From Hermatobates lingyangjiaoensis (taxonomy: Eukaryota; Arthropoda; Insecta; Hemiptera; Hermatobatidae), in NCBI GenBank assembly GCA_026182355.1, contig JAPFBL010000170.1:10001-74000 (forward strand): DNA of 64,000 nt. Direction: 5' to 3'. The translations under genes were made by a program, and so were the position numbers. The notes below the pieces were generated by a model that saw only the letters and a program-made list of their open reading frames with translations, was not told the DNA's origin and did no database searches. This document shows, piece by piece, positions 52,751 through 62,842 of this stretch. Numbering within the stretch: position 1 is the stretch's first letter; each line of letters begins with the position of its first letter.

Positions 52751-53699
52751 TAAAGCAACATTAAAAACTGTTTAACCCAAAACAACAGATGAAACCACTT
52801 AAACAATGTATCATTTTTGTATTTTGAAAGATTTTAAGTATTTTTTTTTTAAAATCATACTCACGCCCAAATTTCTCTATTCAACTTCAATTCTGAGAAC
52901 CAATAGCCTTCCTAGAATGAACACAATAGTTTACATTCAGGCTACTGTGGTTACCTATTTATAACCACTCGAATACCTCCTCAGACTGAACTTGACTCTA
53001 ACAGATGAGTAAAACAGTTAAAGCAATCGCTTTTCAGTCTAAACGTCTATTTCGAAGTCAAACAACTTGTCGAAGTGACGTTTGTCTGAAAAGACTTTGT
53101 CAAACCAAGAGATAGTTAATCCTATTGGATCGAGAATCATGCAGGATGATAAAGGATAATGAACGTCTGGCACACTCTCTCATGCGATGACTTTTAAATT
53201 AAATTTTAATTTGCAACTGTTCACTGAAACTAAAACATGAATGTAAAAAGGTATATAGATCAAATGTGTAATCACCACTGCCTTACCTAAATCATTCCAG
53301 GGATTATTTTTTTCCAACTTTAATTCCAGCGGAACTTGATTTAAGCTTCACTATAAACAAGTTTTATCACCTCAGCCAGATTTTAGAACAATTGGTTAAA
53401 GCCAAGCCCATCTATTCAGTTTCAAATTATACGAATGTCAAAGAAGCCCACATATTAGGCCAGCCTTCTTTTGAAAACATGTTTGAAGCTGGTCAAATAT
53501 GCTGGTTATCAAGAGAGGCTGACCAGACACCCCGCATTCATTCATAATCATTATTTATTCATTCATTCATTCATTCATTACCGTAACTCAAAGCACCAAC
53601 AGGCGAGTACTGTCTATAAACTACACACTAACAATGCTAACCCGTTACATTAACAGTTTGAATTATATTGCAATATAATAAACTTGTCTGTAACATACA
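52751..53699. other. Unassigned sequence
   Basis: An ATTC short tandem repeat at about 53553-53578. Otherwise nothing recognised. Confidence 0.35.
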
Positions 53700-53706
53700 T
53701 TATACA

Positions 53707-53745
<39 letters not shown>

Positions 53746-53822
53746 TCCCATTTCTTATTGTGGTTTGATCATTGATTGTTGTTTCACGTGTTTATGTGAA
53801 ATCTTTATATATATATATATAT
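53700..53822 (+). mobile_element. PLE family A 3' end between (TC)n/(TA)n and (TA)n
   Basis: A TCTC run, a TA run, then CCCATTTCTTATTGTGG to GTTTATGTGAAATCTTTATA and TA. Only the last ~60 bp of family A. Confidence 0.88.
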
Positions 53823-54207
53823 AAAACACTATTTTTATGTTTTTATCGAGGTTTGGTCTAGCTTTAAAAATACAACACCTTTAAACCGACGTTTTGCCTA
53901 TATTTGTAGACATCTTCAAGTCTACATCAATACAGAATTTAATTACAATAACATGAAAAGTATTTATATTACATTATTTAATTAATATATATAATTACCT
54001 TGGTATTTTTCTATTGTAAAGAATAATGTAATACAATTACTTTTCCTGTTATTGTAATTAAATTCTGTATTGATGTAGCCCTGAAGATGTCTACAAATAT
54101 AGACGAAACGTCGGTTTAATGGTGTTGTATTTTTAAAGCTAGACCAAACCTCGATAAAAAAGAAAAATATTGTTAAATATACGTGGTTGAGATAAGGAAA
54201 ACATTCA

Positions 54208-54210
<3 letters not shown>
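53823..54210. mobile_element. PLE family Q palindrome
   Basis: Left arm AGGTTTGGTCTAGCTTTAAA, GACGTTTTGCCTATATTTGT and AATTTAATTACAATAACATG; the right arm is the complement with core 54081-54112. Spacer about 53955-54040. The outer right end TGGTTGAGATAAGGAAAAC reappears inverted at 62066. Confidence 0.9.
54081..54112 (+). ncRNA. Hammerhead-like ribozyme motif, family Q
   Basis: CTGAAGA, extra T, stem GTCTA/TAGAC with loop CAAATA, GAA, ACGT, C. The left-arm counterpart has CGACGTTTTG, that is GAAA changed to AAAA. Confidence 0.7.

Positions 54211-54254
<44 letters not shown>
54211..54254. repeat. (TA)n microsatellite
   Basis: Pure TA run between two PLE foldbacks. Confidence 0.97.
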
Positions 54255-54257
<3 letters not shown>

Positions 54258-54305
54258 TAATTTCTTGAGGTTTGAGGTCCAATGATTAAAACTAGTCCAT
54301 TTGCC

Positions 54306-54337
54306 GACGTTTCGACATATATTTATGTCATCTTCAG
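54306..54337 (-). ncRNA. Hammerhead-like ribozyme motif, family R (left)
   Basis: Mirror of 55540-55571 with the same stem and ACGT, C. Confidence 0.7.
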
Positions 54338-54502
54338 GGCTACAACATGATTGTTTTACAATTAGCACTACTATTACTACTATTTGGTAATGTTGTGAGA
54401 GTCTGGCTGTGTTGTCTGTATGTCCATTGCGTTTACTTCTGTGCGACTGTTTGAAATTGTTGTTATATTGTTATTTCGTTTGTTATTATTATTATTGTTA
54501 TT

Positions 54503-55120
54503 CGAAATAACAATATAACAACAATTTCAAACAGTCGCACAGAAGTAAACGCAATGGACATACAGACAACACAGCCAGACTCTCACAACATTAACATGAA
54601 CCCAGGAACAAACAATATAAAATACATCAGCCTTACGTATGTAAAAGGCCTCTCGGAAAGATTAAAAAAAACGTTAAAAGACACTATACATTGCAAAATT
54701 GCACACAAAAACAACAAAAAACTAAATGGTTTAGTTTTCTCCCAACTTAAATCTAAAACCTCTACATTACAAAACAGCAATATAGTCTATCAAATTAACT
54801 GCAATGACTGTGATACAAAATATATAGGGCAAACCAGCCAATACTTAGCAAACAGGATTTCACAGCATAAATCAGACATTACAGGACAAAAAATAACATG
54901 CGCCCTAGCTAAACATGCCAACACACAAAAACATAACTTTGACTTTCAAAACCCACATATAATAGACAAAGAAAAACACATCCAAAAGAGACTAGTAAAG
55001 GAAATAATACACATTGGACAAACGAAAAACACTTGCAACTCTAGAACAGACATAGAAAAATTTAGCCAAATTTATACAAACATTTTTACACAATACAAGA
55101 AAACAAACCATAGGGACTAA
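54503..55120 (+). CDS. PLE RT-EN linker and complete GIY-YIG endonuclease domain
   Basis: About 205 codons open from the truncation point to TAA. The linker contains YISLTYVKGLSERLKKTLKD. The domain then shows VYQINCNDCDTKYIGQT: the GIY half as VYQI, the CxxC pair (CNDC), and YIG. It continues with NRISQHKSD (catalytic Arg region and His), ALAKHANTQKHNF (paired His, CCHH-type finger of PLE endonucleases) and RLVKEIIHIG with the conserved Glu. All expected catalytic residues are present. The reverse transcriptase is missing. The first ATG in frame is 54554, but the frame is open back to the foldback junction, so the true start was upstream. It differs from families B and C and resembles the Neptune/Poseidon-type EN more. 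It would cut target DNA, here probably (TA)n. Confidence 0.93.
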   Translation, partial: RNNNITTISNSRTEVNAMDIQTTQPDSHNINMNPGTNNIKYISLTYVKGLSERLKKTLKDTIHCKIAHKNNKKLNGLVFSQLKSKTSTLQNSNIVYQINCNDCDTKYIGQTSQYLANRISQHKSDITGQKITCALAKHANTQKHNFDFQNPHIIDKEKHIQKRLVKEIIHIGQTKNTCNSRTDIEKFSQIYTNIFTQYKKTNHRD

Positions 55121-55539
55121 TAAATGAAGAATAGGCAACCCAGTAAAAATAATATAAAAAAAAACAAAAACAATAAAAATAGGAAAAAAAATATGGGGGA
55201 AAAAACACTGTGTACTCAAACAAGCAAAACAGAACATAACCGCAAAGAAACCTCCCAGAAAACAAATAGTAACCATCATGAAACAGTAATAAAGAAGAAT
55301 GCTGCAACATAAACAGATTTCCAAGGTAATCAAATAGTGATCTCTATACTTATGCAATAATTCTAAAGCAATAGAATAATTATAACAATATCCTTATGTT
55401 AATGTATAACAAAATAATCCATAGTCGTAATAACTGTTTTATCAAAAAATTCCTCTTTGTTACCGAACATATTAAAATGTAATAAATTACCAAATAGTAG
55501 TAATAGTAGTGCTAATTGTAAAACAATCATGTTGTAGCC
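55121..55539 (+). other. 3' UTR of family R PLE with Lys-rich frame
   Basis: An ATG frame at 55124-55312, four bases after the endonuclease stop, is Lys/Asn-rich low complexity and probably meaningless. The rest is A-rich UTR up to the ribozyme-like motif. Confidence 0.6.
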
Positions 55540-55571
55540 CTGAAGATGACATAAATATATGTCGAAACGTC
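55540..55571 (+). ncRNA. Hammerhead-like ribozyme motif, family R
   Basis: CTGAAGA, extra T, six-pair stem GACATA/TATGTC with loop AATA, GAA, ACGT, C. Located in the 3' terminal repeat of an endonuclease-bearing PLE. Confidence 0.75.
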
Positions 55572-55657
55572 GACAAATGGACTAGTTTTAATCATTGGAC
55601 CTCAAACCTCAAGAAAATTACATCATATAAATATTGGGTCAAGAAAACAAATCATGA

Positions 55658-55658
<1 letters not shown>

Positions 55659-55697
<39 letters not shown>
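55659..55697. repeat. (TA)n microsatellite
   Basis: TA run ending the family R element. Confidence 0.97.
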
Positions 55698-55701
<4 letters not shown>

Positions 55702-55703
55702 AA

Positions 55704-55852
55704 CAAGATTTCACATAACAACACGTGAAATAAGAATCAATGATCGAACCACATTATGGAATTAGAAAAAAAAATAAGATATTTCCATCACTTGTTGCGG
55801 TTGAGAGATCTTAGTCTCTTTTTTTCCAGTTTCATATTGTGTTTTGGTCATT
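55704..55852. mobile_element. PLE family A palindrome, diverged and shortened
   Basis: Left AAGATTTCACATAACAACAC and GATCGAACCACATTATGG; right GTTGCGGTTGAGAGATCTTA to GTGTTTTGGTCATTAG. The left arm stops at about the helix III word. Confidence 0.8.
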
Positions 55853-55867
55853 AGTATATATATATAG

Positions 55868-56168
55868 TTCAATATAGAAAAAGAAACATAGAGAAATCAA
55901 AAGAACACACTTACAGTCTCTAATTTTCGGTTTGAACCGTCTTCAGGAGAGATAAGAGAGGGAAACTAAGCTTACTGGTTCAGAGACGGTTGGAGACCCT
56001 TAGATTTATCTAATTTACTAATCTAATTCATTCATTCAGTTACTAATTTACTCTCTAATTTACGAAGGTAAATTAGAGACTGAATGTGTGTTCTTTTGAT
56101 TTTTCTATGTTTCTTTTTCTATATTGAACTATATTTGTCCGTTTTGGATAGTATTTCCAACGAAAAAG
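55868..56168. mobile_element. PLE family M palindrome
   Basis: Left arm with GTCTCTAATTTTCGGTTTGA and CGTCTTCAGG; right arm from GGTAAATTAGAGACTGAATG outward. The right arm begins near the GAAA/AATT region (here GTAAATTA), so its 5' part ends at the predicted ribozyme cut region. Confidence 0.83.
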
Positions 56169-56179
56169 TATATATACAT

Positions 56180-56321
56180 ATAATTAAAATAAGCAGTGAC
56201 ACATAAACTGAAACACAACAAAGACTCACTTTTCAATATTTCGACCGTAATGGCGGTCGTCCTCATTAGAAGAAGTGAATTGACGGAGGGACAACAGTCA
56301 ACTAAACAATAAGTTAAGTTG

Positions 56322-56322
<1 letters not shown>
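56180..56322 (-). mobile_element. PLE family L copy
   Basis: Near-identical to 21380-21500, with core 56235-56266 (GACCG/CGGTC stem retained; CTGAGGA changed to ATGAGGA). Confidence 0.82.
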
Positions 56323-56386
<64 letters not shown>

Positions 56387-56392
56387 TATAAT
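56323..56392. repeat. (TA)n microsatellite
   Basis: About 65 bases of TA. Confidence 0.97.
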
Positions 56393-58350
56393 AATGAAAG
56401 TTGAAATGCTAATAAAATATATTAAGTCTCTAACTACTTTGGTTATAACTTTATATTTGGTTGTTTAATAGTTCCTAGGATACAGTGCTATACTAACTCA
56501 CAAATATACTATAACTTTATAAAAAAAAAAGACTGTAAGAAATAAACAATATGAAAATGAAATTGAAAGAGATACAGAATGCTTTATTAAAGATTTCAAT
56601 AGAGTTATTAAATTCTTAAGTGAGAGAAAATTATTATTTTGAATTTATAATAAAATATTTCAAGTTTCAAAGGATTGAACTTTTGATGGTATGTTTAAAA
56701 TTAATTTCAAATTTTAATTCATTTCTTAATGGGTTCATTGAAACTATGGCAAATATTCAATAATTTAATTATCGAAATTATATAAAAGGAAATAATATTA
56801 TTTGTATAACGGGTATAAAGATAATTTAATGTAAAAGGACGTTAAAGAGTTTTTCAAAATAAATCCAGTCACCACTCTTTAGGTGGATGAGTATGTATCC
56901 AAAGTTTGTGTTCACTCTATGGTCCATAAGCTTTGGATCAAGTTGATATTTTACACAAAATGGGCCTCATGGTGTAGATGAGCCCTATTTGTTTGGGAGC
57001 AATTATAAATGATGGGAAAATCGCTTTTTTTTCCCCAAAAACCGGTTTTTAGAGTACATTTTTTTTTCTTCTAGACTATCAATTCTCGAGTCCTGAAATT
57101 TTTGGCATTATCTTTGAGGTTATAATATTGGAATCATCTAAAGCAATTCGCTTTAATTTTACGGTTTGTAGAAATTATAAAAAAAAAAAATCTGGAGTGA
57201 CCTACACTCACTCAACTTTACTAAAAGTAAACATAATATCAAACTCGTTAACCATCAACTGATGTTTTCTGTTGTTTATATTTCAATCAATATGTGTCAT
57301 TTGTTTAAATTTGACTATAATCGCTTTATTAGTTATAAGAATCGTGAATATGACATCTGATAAAATTATTAAACTGAGGGTCTGAAACTCATCGGACTCG
57401 TACGCGCTCTGCAGTCATACTGTTGTAATAATATATGACATACTGCTGTCATACCATTGTTGTAAGTCAATTTAACATCAGATTTTATGTTCATTAATAA
57501 CCTTCATAATTGTAAATAGAGAAGTATTCCTCATTTTTATAGTTTTAGGTAAGATTTGATAGAAATCTTTGTCCGTTCTGAGATGATTGCTTCGAATACA
57601 GATATAATGTGATCAAGGGTTTCTACCTCTTCTAGACAGAGAGTTTGAATTCTTTGTATGATGTCAAATACAGCTTCCATTCATAGCACTAAACCAAACA
57701 ATTTAAATGTAACAAATAGACAACAAGACAAAAAATAGGAGATAGCATTGTTTAAGGCCAGAAATTACTGAGGTAAATTATGAAAAATAGATATATGGTA
57801 ACTAATACATTAAATAACTGATTTCAAAGATATGAAAAGCTTTTTTTTGAATGTTCTTATAGAAACAATCATATTTATTCAGTTTGATAAATTCGTTGAC
57901 CAAAAAAACCTAACAAGGTGAATTTTTGCATAATATGGTATATATGGTGGTAATTAAGTATTCTATTTTTCTAGTGAAGTGAAAATATAAATCGTATAGA
58001 CATATATAAGAATTAACAAAATAAGAATGGTATAAAAATAATATAAATGATGTTAAGAATATAATATTACTAGATAAGCGTGGATAGTCTAAGGAAGAAT
58101 TAATACACTTGTAGTATTAAATAGAATACTAAAATAATATATCCACTGATCGTAATTATGAGTTCAATACCTTCTGTATTCTTGTATTGTCATTTAATTA
58201 ACGTAAACTCATGTTTAAATTATATATTAAACTAAATTTATCAATAAGATAACATTTGAATTAATTTCAAACTGTTACAAATAAAATGGACGTCGTATGT
58301 AATTACAGCTTCCATTCATTGTAATCAAGTAAATAATTTAAATCTAACAA
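56393..58350. other. AT-rich single-copy region
   Basis: No gene recognised. 57193-57230 (CTGGAGTGACCTACACTCAC) matches a short dispersed word seen at about 11285 and 36731. A ~45-bp similarity (TACAGCTTCCATTCAT and AATTTAAAT) links 57670-57720 and 58305-58350. Confidence 0.35.
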
Positions 58351-58351
58351 T

Positions 58352-58540
58352 AGAGAATACAGAGACGGTTGGAGACCGTCTCTGTACCAGTGAGCTTGGT
58401 TTCCCTCTCTTATCTCTCCTGATGACGGTTCAACCGAAAATTAGAGACTTAAGTGTGTGTTTTTAATTTCTCTATGTTTTTTTATGTACATTGAACTGAA
58501 TTTGTCCATTTTGGATCGTATTTTCATCGAGAAAGTATAT
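58352..58540 (+). mobile_element. PLE family M copy with 10-bp left arm
   Basis: CAGAGACGGT and ACCGTCTCTG face each other around TGGAG, then the right arm runs with core 58419-58443 to TTTTGGATCGTATTTTC. The left arm is only about 10 bp. Confidence 0.82.
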
Positions 58541-58549
58541 ATATATATA

Positions 58550-59018
58550 TATTGATAAAAGTATCGACCGTGGAATAGAACCAAACTAAAGTTTATCGGG
58601 ACTAGGTCAGTTCTTCAGGTTCAAATTAAACTCTCATTGCCAACGTTTCGGTCTTTATTTAAAACCTTTTTCATAGACAGAAGTATAAATTTTGAAACAG
58701 AAAAACTAAGTATTACACTACAAATTATTTTACAATGAAAAATAGTATGTGGATTCTAACAACAACTGTAGTCTGAATGAAACACGTGACACTGAACTGT
58801 TCAGTGTCACGTGTTTCATTCAGACTACAGTTGTTGTTAGAATCCACATACTATTTTTCATTGTAAAATAATTTGTAGTGTAATACTTAGTTTTTCTGTC
58901 TCATAATTTATACTTCTCCCTATGAAAAAGGTTTTAAATAAAGACCGAAACGTTGGCAATGAGAGTTTAATTTGAACCTGAAGAACTGACCGAGTCCCGA
59001 TAAACTTTAGTTTTGTAT
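58550..59018. mobile_element. PLE family K palindrome, near perfect
   Basis: Arms of about 230 bp meet at ACTGAACTGTTCAGT (about 58790-58804) with essentially no spacer. Ribozyme position: CTATGAAAAA, stem GGTTTT/AAGACC-like, GAA, ACGT, T. The CTGANGA core is lost but stem II and helix III remain. Confidence 0.93.
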
Positions 59019-59025
59019 ATATATA

Positions 59026-59130
59026 TGATCAAACACAGTTGGGTTTTTGACTCTGACGAAGACCGCTTGTTACGGTTGAAAGATCTTAGTCTTGTTTTCC
59101 CATTTCTTATTGTGGTTTAATCATTGATTG
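59026..59130 (+). mobile_element. PLE family A copy with minimal left arm
   Basis: The left arm is only TGATCAAAC. The right arm is complete from CAGTTGGGTTTTTGACTC with core 59053-59087, ending in (TA)n at 59132-59185. Confidence 0.9.
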
Positions 59131-59131
59131 A

Positions 59132-59135
59132 TATA

Positions 59136-59185
<50 letters not shown>
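59132..59185. repeat. (TA)n microsatellite
   Basis: TA run with one interruption. Confidence 0.96.
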
Positions 59186-59186
<1 letters not shown>

Positions 59187-59549
59187 GGAGTAATAATTTT
59201 ATTAGGTTAATTATATTGAATTATATATTTAACAATTTTAAAACACATTATTTAAATATTTTTACAAACACATTTGTGCAAAAGACGGTATACGCGTAAT
59301 TAATTTCTTTAAAATTTAGATCAATTCAATTTCAACTAGTTACACTGACTAACGAACGGCCTACAATAACACCCCCTTGGGCAGCCCTCAGGGTGAATGT
59401 TTTTATAATTGTCTGATAACAAACAACTTCTCTCTTATTACCACGATTGTGCTTGCCTTTATTTATCATGTTCTAAAAAAATAAATAAATTTATAATTAA
59501 TTGAAGACTGTTAAAACTATTGATCCATTTTAAATGGTTGAGTAACTGC
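59186..59549. other. AT-rich sequence, no gene seen
   Basis: No feature recognised. Confidence 0.3.
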
Positions 59550-59720
59550 CCGTCAAATCAGGGCAATGCATTCTAGTGTGGTTTGTTGTTTAATTACAAG
59601 CTGTTGAGTTTTAATTTGTGCCGCTCCAGTGGGAATTAATTTTAATGAGGCAATCCAAATCAATTTCTCAATTCCACCATGATTTTATTGAATACTCGGA
59701 CAATCATTATTTTATTTTTT
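59550..59720. promoter_or_regulatory. Candidate conserved non-coding block
   Basis: GTTTAATTACAAGCTG, GTGGGAATTAATTTTAATG, AGGCAATCCAAATCAATTT and CAATTCC words are densely packed, single-copy and non-coding. They are homeodomain-type and PBC-type words. The best candidate of this type in the window, still inference. Confidence 0.33.
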
Positions 59721-59849
59721 TGAAATGTTTTTTTTCCCTAGAGCTACTGCCACTTGTAATACCCTGTCTTTGCTAAAGCTCCATTAATACGAGTCAAAAT
59801 CATCTCCTATGAATGGATATCTTTAAATGCATATTTATTTATAAATAAA

Positions 59850-60125
59850 AGTTCAAAGTTGAGGATACGTAGCACACAAAGTAAAGAAACACACTTACAA
59901 TCTCAAATTTTCGGGCAATCCGTCTTCAGGAGAAAAGAGAAAGGGAGACTAAACACGTTGTAGACGGGTTACTAGTCGTTGCGTCTCCTTTTCTCTTTTC
60001 TCCTGAAGACAGATTACCCGAAAATTTGGGTTTGTAAGTGTGTTTCTTTACTTTGTGTGCTACGTATCCTCAATTTTGAACTATTATTGTGTCCAGTTTG
60101 GAACGTTTTTCCGTTTATTAAGTGA
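59850..60125. mobile_element. PLE family N palindrome
   Basis: Left GTAGCACACAAAGTAAAGAA, CTCAAATTTTCGGGCAATCC; right CTGAAGACAGATTACCCGAA then AATTTGGG and the complement. Centre near 59965. The core is CTGAAGA, C, a weak GG/CC stem, (C)GAA, AATT, T. Confidence 0.87.
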
Positions 60126-60129
60126 TTTT

Positions 60130-60770
60130 ATTTATAAACTAGCTGATCTATCCGGCTTTACCCGGAAAACAATTTAATTCCAACTCTAATAATAAATTAC
60201 ATGAAACGAAAACAATTTAAATTTTCTATAGTTCCGTTACACTTACCTTTTTTTTGAGATAAACGAAATTATTACAGATTAAAATTATAGATTACGCAAA
60301 AAAGATATAATCTAACACTGATTATAAATATCACACATTGTCTAATACAATTGGTAGTTCATAGATTAGATTAAACAAATAATAAAAGGAATATTTTTTG
60401 CCGAACAATATATCAAGAAATTTTGAAAGAAGTCTTAGCTCATTAAATGTGATATGTCGTATCTGTTAAATATAATGACACGAATTTTAAACCCACAAAT
60501 CGTTTCAATTACCTGCGGCTGCCATTACCAATTAAAGTCAAAATGTTAACAAACAGGTTATACAGCAAACCTTATCTATTATAATATTTTTGAGATATTA
60601 CCTGAACCACAACTCTGATTTTTTAAAAAAACTTTACATAAACCTTCCCGGGAATATACCTAATAATTTCCTAAATTTACACGACGATTGGATGTATGGT
60701 TTTTGAATCTATCGAGTACAAACAAACAGACATACATTCATTTTTATATATATAGAGATATAAATACTGT
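60130..60770. mobile_element. Possible retroelement or Helitron-like relic
   Basis: Starts near AACTAGCTGATCTATCCGGC with TTTACCCGGAAA. It ends ACAAACAGACATACATTCAT and a TATATATAGAGAT tail. This start/end pair recurs widely in invertebrate repeats in my recollection, but the class is not resolved and there is no second copy here. Confidence 0.4.
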
Positions 60771-60992
60771 AAATAAATATTTGATTTATTTCTGATATTA
60801 ATAATCATAATTTTTGAAAGTATATCTCTCTCGGAACACTGAGGACTTTAATGGGATACAAGTAGGTTAATTGTCAACAAATATTTCCCTTTTCAATAAA
60901 AAAAGAGAGACAGATATGTTCTGGAGAAACTATGAATGGCATAGAAGGGATGTCTGAATGAGATAGAAAAAGTGAAACAATTAGTGAAGAAA

Positions 60993-61031
<39 letters not shown>

Positions 61032-61499
61032 ACGGAACATTATAGTTTATAGAAAGAATAGTAAAAGATTGGAAAGAGAGTGACATGTAGAAATTGTGGA
61101 AAGGGTAATTAGTGGAAGTGAGATAGACATAAGAGAGAGAGGGTGGCTGAGTGGGGGAGGGTACTTTTGACTTCTCTCTCACACATCAAATGTTGCTGAT
61201 TAAAGCGTGTTTATAATATTTCCAAACAATTATCAGCTAGTTATTTATACTCATTTCCTGCTTCAAAAATAGTGTTATTTCAAAAACAACTTGAATTTAG
61301 TTTTCATAAAGTGTTCTATACAATACAATACAAGTTGTTTAAAAAACAATATTATTCTTCTAAAAATATATCTCTAAAAAATTTTGCGAAAATAAACAAG
61401 CAATTTTAAATTTGTAAATTAAACCTTACTATAAAATTTATTTCTCAAATTTATTTTACTATATGATCACTCATATAGTTTACAATACACCAACTGCTT
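60771..61499. other. Unassigned, with a (GA)n tract
   Basis: (GA)n at about 60998-61027. The 102-codon minus-strand Ser/Leu-rich frame over it is low complexity. No gene. Confidence 0.4.
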
Positions 61500-61765
61500 G
61501 ATAGAGAAGGTATATTATGTATTCGGGATTCTGTCAATTTTCTAGGTTTAAAAATCAAACCCTCGTTGCCGAAGTTTCGTTTTCTTTTCAAACGATTTCT
61601 ATATGCCTACAAACAAAGTATAATATGAAATTACATATCAAAAAACAATATGAAAATGAATTATTATAATTTTGGAATATTACAAGCAGAATTATTTCAG
61701 AGATAAATAAAATAATATAACACACAAAATTAAGAGTTTGAGGCAACGAGGGTTTGATTTATGAA
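61500..61765. mobile_element. PLE family K-related diverged foldback
   Basis: AAATCAAACCCTCGTTGCCG and the complement GGCAACGAGGGTTTGATTT (near 61743-61761) bracket the unit. GAAGTTTCGTTTTCTTTTC marks the decayed core. Confidence 0.65.
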
Positions 61766-61774
61766 CGAAAAAAA

Positions 61775-62045
61775 ATTACTGAATTCCAATTATATAATGC
61801 ATGTATATTATTATAACATTAAATTACACAAAACACGACACAGAAAAAGGATAAAATACACACTTACTAAATTCAATATTTTAAACTGTTGTTCGTCATC
61901 AGGAGAAAACTACAATAGAGGACTAACAACAGTTCGAAATATTGAATTTAGTAAGTGTGTATTTTATCTTTTTTCTGTGTCTGTTTTGTGTAATTTAAAG
62001 TTTTATGGTCCGTATGGGCCATTTCTTTAATTTAGTATATTACCT
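61775..62045. mobile_element. PLE family O palindrome
   Basis: Left AAATTACACAAAACACGAC, ACTTACTAAATTCAATATTT and GTTGTTCGTCATCAGGAG; right CAACAGTTCGAAATATTGAA and the complement. The right core lacks its 5' half and starts near GAGGACTAACAACAGTTCG. TA follows. Confidence 0.85.
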
Positions 62046-62055
62046 ATATATATAT

Positions 62056-62185
62056 ATACGAATGTTTTCCTTATCTCGACCACATATATTTAACACTATT
62101 TTTCTTTTTTATCCAGGATTGGTCTAGCTTCAATAATTTAACACATTTAAGCCTCGATAAAAAAGAAAAATAGTGTTATATATAC
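62056..62185 (-). mobile_element. PLE family Q partial copy
   Basis: TTTTCCTTATCTCGACCAC, ATTGGTCTAGCTTCAATAA and CCTCGATAAAAAAGAAAAAT match the outer arm at 54120-54205. Inner parts and core are deleted. Confidence 0.75.
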
Positions 62186-62202
62186 ATATATATATATATA
62201 AA

Positions 62203-62352
62203 ATAAATTCAAAACGAAGGAAACACACAGAAAGACACAGACATAACTCACATCGATATTTCGATGTGGGTTATGTCTGTGTCTTTCTGTGTGTTTCCTT
62301 CGTATTGAATTTATTTTATTTAAAAAAGTTCGCTGGACCGTTTCTTTTAATT
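62203..62352. mobile_element. PLE family B mini-palindrome, inverted loop
   Basis: Arms as in 45113-45212, but the spacer is TATT instead of AATA, so the loop is in the opposite orientation. Tail CGCTGGACCGTTTCTTTT, then TA. Confidence 0.93.
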
Positions 62353-62353
62353 G

Positions 62354-62424
<71 letters not shown>
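62353..62424. repeat. (TA)n microsatellite
   Basis: About 70 bases of TA with one interruption. Confidence 0.97.
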
Positions 62425-62425
<1 letters not shown>

Positions 62426-62429
62426 GGTA

Positions 62430-62590
62430 CTGTTTTCTTGACCACAAAATATTCACAAAACACTTTTTCTTTTTCTCGGAGTTTGGTCAGGGTAAATATA
62501 TGGAATCACCTTTTTGCCACAAAGGCAAAAAGGTGATTCCATATATTTACCCTGACCAAACTCCGAGAAAAAGAAAAAGTGTTTTGTATA
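62430..62590. mobile_element. PLE family P perfect palindrome centred on the predicted cut
   Basis: Perfect 64-bp arms at 62455-62518 and 62524-62587 around ACAAA. Each arm starts at GGCAAAAAGGTGATTCC, the sequence directly after the predicted ribozyme cut in the related copy at 13637-13805. No upstream ribozyme core is present. Confidence 0.95.
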
Positions 62591-62605
62591 TATATATATA
62601 TATAT

Positions 62606-62698
62606 TGAATTTGGTTACTTGCCGTTGCGTCTTTGAGTCTGTAAAATTTGTGATTTCCTTACTCTGTGTGTTACTCTTCTGGAATTTTGAACTCGTGT
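62606..62698 (+). mobile_element. PLE family N fragment
   Basis: GGTTACTTGCCGTTGCGTCT, AAATTTGTGATTTCCTTAC and TTTTGAACTCGTGTATG, diverged, between TA runs. Confidence 0.65.
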
Positions 62699-62708
62699 AT
62701 GTATATAT

Positions 62709-62832
62709 ATCAATGATTAAACCACAATATCAAATGGGAAAAAAAACTAAAATATTTCAACCGTAAGAAACGGTCTTCGTCAGAGTCAAAAACCGAAAAA
62801 CAGTTGGGTTTCATGTGTTTATGTGAAATCTT
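62709..62832. mobile_element. PLE family A truncated foldback
   Basis: Left arm through the inverted core (CAACCGTAAGAAACGGTC). The right side is reduced to GGGTTTCATGTGTTTATGTG. Confidence 0.85.
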
Positions 62833-62842
62833 GTTATATATA

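Larger units (their letters stand above)
54255..55658 (+). mobile_element. PLE family R foldback carrying the endonuclease domain
   Basis: The right copy (54503-55658, plus) has coding sequence, 3' UTR and terminal motif. The left copy (54255-54480, minus) holds the terminal ~135 bp joined directly to the inverted start of the coding piece (about 54395-54480), lacking about 890 bp in between. The arms share TTGAGGTTTGAGGTCCA and GTGCGACTGTTTGAAATTG. The largest PLE unit in the window. Confidence 0.93.

Noticed and set aside
54583..54780. Hydrophobic minus-strand frame opposite the endonuclease
   Set aside because: It is the antisense shadow of the well-supported GIY-YIG coding sequence.
60874..61182. 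102-codon Ser/Leu-rich minus-strand frame
   Set aside because: Overlies a (GA)n tract and purine-rich sequence; no motif.
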